NCBI GenBank assembly: GCA_023231105.1 | Contig: JALNWB010000146.1 | Location: 1 to 9,930 of the forward strand | Source: Ignavibacteriaceae bacterium | GTDB lineage: Bacteria > Bacteroidota > Ignavibacteria > Ignavibacteriales > Ignavibacteriaceae | Length of the DNA stretch: 9,930 bases | Direction: 5' to 3' | Part shown: positions 7,060-9,930 of the stretch, one piece after another | Position numbering within the stretch: the stretch's first letter is position 1 | Layout: the number at the start of each line of letters is the position of its first letter | Notes under the pieces: model-generated | What the model saw: the letters and a program-made list of their open reading frames with translations, nothing else | Told to the model about the DNA's origin: nothing | Database searches by the model: none | Program-made: the position numbers and the translations under genes

Positions 7060-8256
7060 TTAAATAGATTTTTTAATTTCTTTCTCCGCAGTTTCGAGTT
7101 TCAAAAGATTCTTTCTTTTAAATTCGTTTATTTTTTCAACGACTTGCTGAAAATTCTTTACATTTTTTAATTCGTTAATCAGATCATTAAAATGCCGCGG
7201 ATCCAGTAATAATTCTTTTATTTTATTGATGAGTTCTAAAGTGTTCACCATTTTTGTTTCTTTAACAATCTGGTTTTGAGCAATGTAGAGTTCGTCATAA
7301 GAGGTTTTCATTTTTCCCAACTGATTTTTTAGTTCTTCGCGCAGCAGAGAATTTTCTATAGCGATTCCCGTGCTTACCGCCATCGCACTTAAAAATTGTG
7401 CATCATCTGTTGTAAACGATCCTTCTTTTTTATTAAGGATTTGGAAAACCCCGATTACTTCACCGTCGATATTTGACATAGGAACGCAAAGGATATTTCT
7501 TGTTTTATATCCGGTAACTTGATCAATTTTTCGATTAAACTTAGGATGAGCGTAAGGATCATCGATAATTTGATATGCATTGGTGAGAGCAACTTCGCCG
7601 GCAATCCCGGTGTCGCTAGGAATTCGAATTTCCTTTTGATGAATGCCGATACCCGATTTTGACCACAATTCCTTTTTTTGTTTATCAAGAATAAAAAGAG
7701 TTGCTCGCTCGGCGTCTAGTGAGTTTGCCGCAATTTCCACAATATGATGAAGCATTTCATCGAAATCTTTTATGCAGTTAATACTTTTAGATATTTCAAA
7801 CAATACGGAAAGTCTTTTGTTTTGCGAGACGACAGAATCTACTTGTGGAACTTCTTGTTTTTCTATAATCTCTTCCACCGGTTCTTCATTTTTTTTGTGT
7901 AAAATTCCATTTACTTCGGATTGAAGTTTATCAAAGGTTAAAGGTTTTAAAATGAATCCGGCAATTTTTCTACCGAAAACGATATCTTTTGTATCGTAGA
8001 AAAAAGAGGAGACTAAAAGAATTGGAACGCCCGGGGCAGAATCACTTAACAGATCAACAAATTCAATTTCGTTTAAAACGGGATTTTGAATTTCGTTTAT
8101 AACGAGATTGTACGCTCTTTCCATGAGCAATGCAAGATTGTTTTTGCTTTTTTCTTTTATAAGAATTTGGGCTTGAAACACGGAAGCAAGCGTTTGATAC
8201 ATTCCGGCAGATTCTCTGCTTTCCGAAAATATTAGAATTGATAGTTGCTCGCTCAT
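7060..8256 (-). CDS. Degenerate receiver domain plus GAF domain protein with C-terminal coiled coil
   Basis: Cytoplasmic signalling-type protein of 398 residues. Residues about 5-120 look like a response-regulator receiver: the beta3 segment 'NLVINEIQNP' (50-59) and the 'GFILKPL' segment (100-106) with the conserved Lys-Pro are recognisable. However, the acidic pair reads S11-E12, and the phospho-acceptor position by alignment is E55, not Asp. An acidic linker (about 121-145) leads to a GAF domain (about 150-303) with 'GIAGEVALTN' (217-226) and 'TGYKTRNILCVPM' (248-260), typical of the cyclic-nucleotide phosphodiesterase/cyclase GAF class. NK...F...D (275-285) resembles a partial NKFDE signature. 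The remaining 95 residues are charged, helical and probably coiled coil. No kinase, GGDEF, HD, phosphatase or DNA-binding domain is present, so it may act through protein partners. AAAGG precedes the start with 6-base spacing. Ligand and partner are unknown. Confidence 0.85.
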   Translation of the reverse strand: MSEQLSILIFSESRESAGMYQTLASVFQAQILIKEKSKNNLALLMERAYNLVINEIQNPVLNEIEFVDLLSDSAPGVPILLVSSFFYDTKDIVFGRKIAGFILKPLTFDKLQSEVNGILHKKNEEPVEEIIEKQEVPQVDSVVSQNKRLSVLFEISKSINCIKDFDEMLHHIVEIAANSLDAERATLFILDKQKKELWSKSGIGIHQKEIRIPSDTGIAGEVALTNAYQIIDDPYAHPKFNRKIDQVTGYKTRNILCVPMSNIDGEVIGVFQILNKKEGSFTTDDAQFLSAMAVSTGIAIENSLLREELKNQLGKMKTSYDELYIAQNQIVKETKMVNTLELINKIKELLLDPRHFNDLINELKNVKNFQQVVEKINEFKRKNLLKLETAEKEIKKSI

Positions 8257-8321
8257 ATTTTACCTTTCATTTATAGAAAGTTAGAAACTTCCCAATGATT
8301 TTCAAAGTGGTTTCAAAGAAA
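8257..8321 (-). other. Short intergenic gap between nuclease fusion and GAF gene
   Basis: These 65 bases contain the AAAGG ribosome binding site (8263-8267) of the GAF gene. They also hold only weak imperfect inverted repeats (around GAAGTTTCTAACTTTC on the - strand) with no T-tract. A TATAAA-like hexamer sits close to the ribosome binding site, but no convincing -35 goes with it. I cannot say whether a promoter lies here; read-through from the upstream gene is the simpler reading. Confidence 0.35.
8263..8267 (-). promoter_or_regulatory. Ribosome binding site of the GAF-domain gene
   Basis: AAAGG on the - strand lies 6 bases before the ATG at 8256 and supports that start; the receiver-like domain begins within a few residues of it. 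Confidence 0.5.
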
Positions 8322-9930
8322 TTATTCTTCAGGGATGAAATTCTTTATTTCAAAATACGATTCATCGGGCGCTGAAGCAACTGTTATTCCGCGCTGCATC
8401 TTTGTGAATAATTCTTTTTTTGACGAGAATTCTTTTAAATAGTAGACATGAACTGAATTTCGATGTAGCACAATCCAATTCAAAGTAATTTTTATTTTTT
8501 CCAGGTCTTCATCATTCGGTATAAAATCAAGTTGGGTTGTTCGGTCAAAATAATCATCTAACGCGCGGTCAAAATTTATTTCGTCATTTGCAAAATAATC
8601 TTTAATAAAAAGCTTTCCTTCGAGTAAAAGGAAATAATCTTTTTGTCCTTCATAGCCGGTAATTTCAAAAAGAACATTTGCGCTGTTAATCGGTTCGGCA
8701 AGCAAAGAAGATTTATGAATTTGCGAAAGGACAAGTGAAATTAATTCTTTTATCTCAGCAGCTTTTTCAAAACGAAGTTGATCTGAATAGCTCTTCATTT
8801 TAGAGACCAATCGGTTTACTGCAAATTGATTTTTCCCATAAAGGAATTCGTAAACATTTTTTATCTCATCTGAATAAGACTCGCTAATATCAACCACACA
8901 GGGAGATGTGCAACGTTCAATTTCCGCAAGAAAGCATCTTCGCTTCTTTTTAAATTCCTTTTCATCGCACTCGCGAAGGAGAAAAATTTTATCAATCATA
9001 TCAAGCACTTGCTGGGCAAGTTTGCGCGAAATGAACATTCCGAAATAATCGTTTCCATCAAATGAAAATTTATTTGTGAGTTCAACTTTTGGCGCTTGAT
9101 GCGTGAGCGTAAATCGCAAAAAATATTTATTGTGATACTGTTTCAGCATCACATTCATTTTAGGATTTACTTTTTTTATCAACTCCGCTTCGGCAAGCAG
9201 AGCGGTTAATTCTGTTTTTGTTGTTATCGTTTTAAACTTGTGCGCTGTGGTAAGAATTTTTTTACTTTTCCGTGGAGAAGTTAGTGAGAGATACGATTTT
9301 ATTCTATCGCGCAGCGATTTTGCTTTGCCGATATAAATTATTTCTTCCTTCTTATTAAAAAAGAAATAAATGCCGGGAGATTTAGGAAGAGAAAGAAACG
9401 CATCGGCAAGATTTTTCTTTAGCGGAACTTTAGGTTTTATTTGAGCAGATTGATATTGATAAGTAATAAATTCTTGAACAGTTTGAAATCCTTCCACAGC
9501 TTTCAAAATTTCAACTAAAGCGTACAATATTTTTGCCGTAACTTCCGCATCAGCATAAGCACGGTGTGCCGCTTCGTTTTTTAAATGAAGATGATTTGCA
9601 AGATTTCCCAACGAACGACTTTTGAGATTTGGGAACATTCTTCTTGCCAAACGTAGCGTGCAAAGTTGAAGTGGCTGGTAATTCTCAACACCACAAACAT
9701 GAAATTCTTTCCGTAGAAAACTTAAATCGAATTGTAAGTTGTGTCCGACTAAAACAGAATCTTCTAAAAAATCTTGTAACGGTTTTACTAAATCTTCAAA
9801 AAAAGGTGCATCGTAAACATCATCGTTTGAAATGCCGGTGAACTGCGTAATAAAAGGGGGAATTGATCTCCCGGGATTTATAAAAGAATTGTACCGATCG
9901 ATCACTTTGAAATTTTTAATTTTCACCAGA
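8322..9930 (-). CDS. DEDDh exonuclease / GIY-YIG / UvrC-like fusion nuclease (5' end outside window)
   Basis: Partial gene; the reading frame runs off the window end. Residues are numbered from the in-frame GTG at 9926, which is probably an internal Val because the exonuclease motif I (DxET) must lie before it. Exonuclease landmarks: 'INPGRSIPPFIT' (16-27), Exo II 'GHNLQFD' (61-67) and Exo III 'HRAYADAE' (121-128), i.e. DEDDh/DnaQ type. A GIY-YIG domain follows (about 180-262) with GIY (185-187), YIG (198-200), R206 and likely metal-binding E246. Next is a UvrC-type four-cysteine set, C320, C331, C339 and C343, matching the UvrC iron-sulfur region, and a UVR-like helical pair 'RFEKAAEIKELI' (385-396). 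The C-terminal 130 residues show no recognisable UvrC RNase H-like nuclease or HhH motifs. Comparable exonuclease-Cho/UvrC-like fusions are known from Actinobacteria and Bacteroidota; a DNA repair role is inferred. No symbol is assigned. Confidence 0.88.
   Translation of the reverse strand, partial: LVKIKNFKVIDRYNSFINPGRSIPPFITQFTGISNDDVYDAPFFEDLVKPLQDFLEDSVLVGHNLQFDLSFLRKEFHVCGVENYQPLQLCTLRLARRMFPNLKSRSLGNLANHLHLKNEAAHRAYADAEVTAKILYALVEILKAVEGFQTVQEFITYQYQSAQIKPKVPLKKNLADAFLSLPKSPGIYFFFNKKEEIIYIGKAKSLRDRIKSYLSLTSPRKSKKILTTAHKFKTITTKTELTALLAEAELIKKVNPKMNVMLKQYHNKYFLRFTLTHQAPKVELTNKFSFDGNDYFGMFISRKLAQQVLDMIDKIFLLRECDEKEFKKKRRCFLAEIERCTSPCVVDISESYSDEIKNVYEFLYGKNQFAVNRLVSKMKSYSDQLRFEKAAEIKELISLVLSQIHKSSLLAEPINSANVLFEITGYEGQKDYFLLLEGKLFIKDYFANDEINFDRALDDYFDRTTQLDFIPNDEDLEKIKITLNWIVLHRNSVHVYYLKEFSSKKELFTKMQRGITVASAPDESYFEIKNFIPEE

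Noticed and set aside
9924..9926. In-frame GTG as possible start of the nuclease fusion
   Set aside because: The frame stays open to the window edge, and starting here would remove the DxET motif of an otherwise intact DEDDh exonuclease domain, so the gene is treated as cut by the edge.
4090..9930. The five - strand genes as one novel defence or signalling system
   Set aside because: The combination (nuclease fusion, GAF protein, M1 peptidase, YjbR, RsmI) mixes housekeeping functions; co-direction and short gaps alone do not show a joint function, and no defence hallmark or mobile element is present.

Overview
The window is an AT-rich, densely coding bacterial chromosome segment. It holds seven protein genes, one of them cut by the window edge, with no RNA genes, mobile elements, CRISPR arrays or long non-coding stretches. 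Protein style suggests the Bacteroidota/Chlorobi group: an SLC45-type sugar symporter beside a secreted GH13 enzyme, short RsmI, a secreted M1 peptidase and a DnaQ/GIY-YIG fusion. Recognisable Shine-Dalgarno sequences (GAGG, GGAG, AAAGG) precede several genes. Classical Bacteroidota mostly lack these, so an Ignavibacteria-like lineage is my best guess. This is inference from style; no marker gene settles it.

Left part (1-4079, + strand): a two-gene carbohydrate module. A predicted SLC45/GPH-like sugar:proton symporter (110-1618) is followed after 55 bases by a signal-peptide-bearing GH13 alpha-amylase/cyclomaltodextrinase/neopullulanase-type enzyme with a CBM48-like domain (1674-4079). The obvious reading is extracytoplasmic cleavage of alpha-glucans followed by proton-driven uptake of the small sugars. 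No SusC/SusD pair or regulator is in view. A small inverted repeat flanked by T-rich sequence on both sides (4083-4098) probably ends transcription from both directions.

Right part (4090-9930, - strand): five co-directional genes, in transcription order a DEDDh-exonuclease/GIY-YIG/UvrC-like fusion (5' end off the window), a degenerate receiver-GAF protein, a secreted M1 metallopeptidase, a YjbR/MmcQ-family protein and rsmI. Gaps are 65, 31 and 9 bases, then a 1-base TAATG overlap, so they look like one transcript. The functions are mixed (DNA repair, signalling, proteolysis, rRNA methylation) and do not form an obvious pathway.

I see no clear undescribed multi-gene system. The most interesting points are single-protein oddities: a receiver domain with Glu at the expected phospho-Asp position, attached to a GAF domain without any output domain; an amylase with His instead of Asn in conserved region I; the nuclease fusion that keeps the UvrC four-cysteine cluster without the usual UvrC C-terminal nuclease; two extra hydrophobic segments in the transporter; and a 10-base homopolymer inside the peptidase signal-peptide codons.
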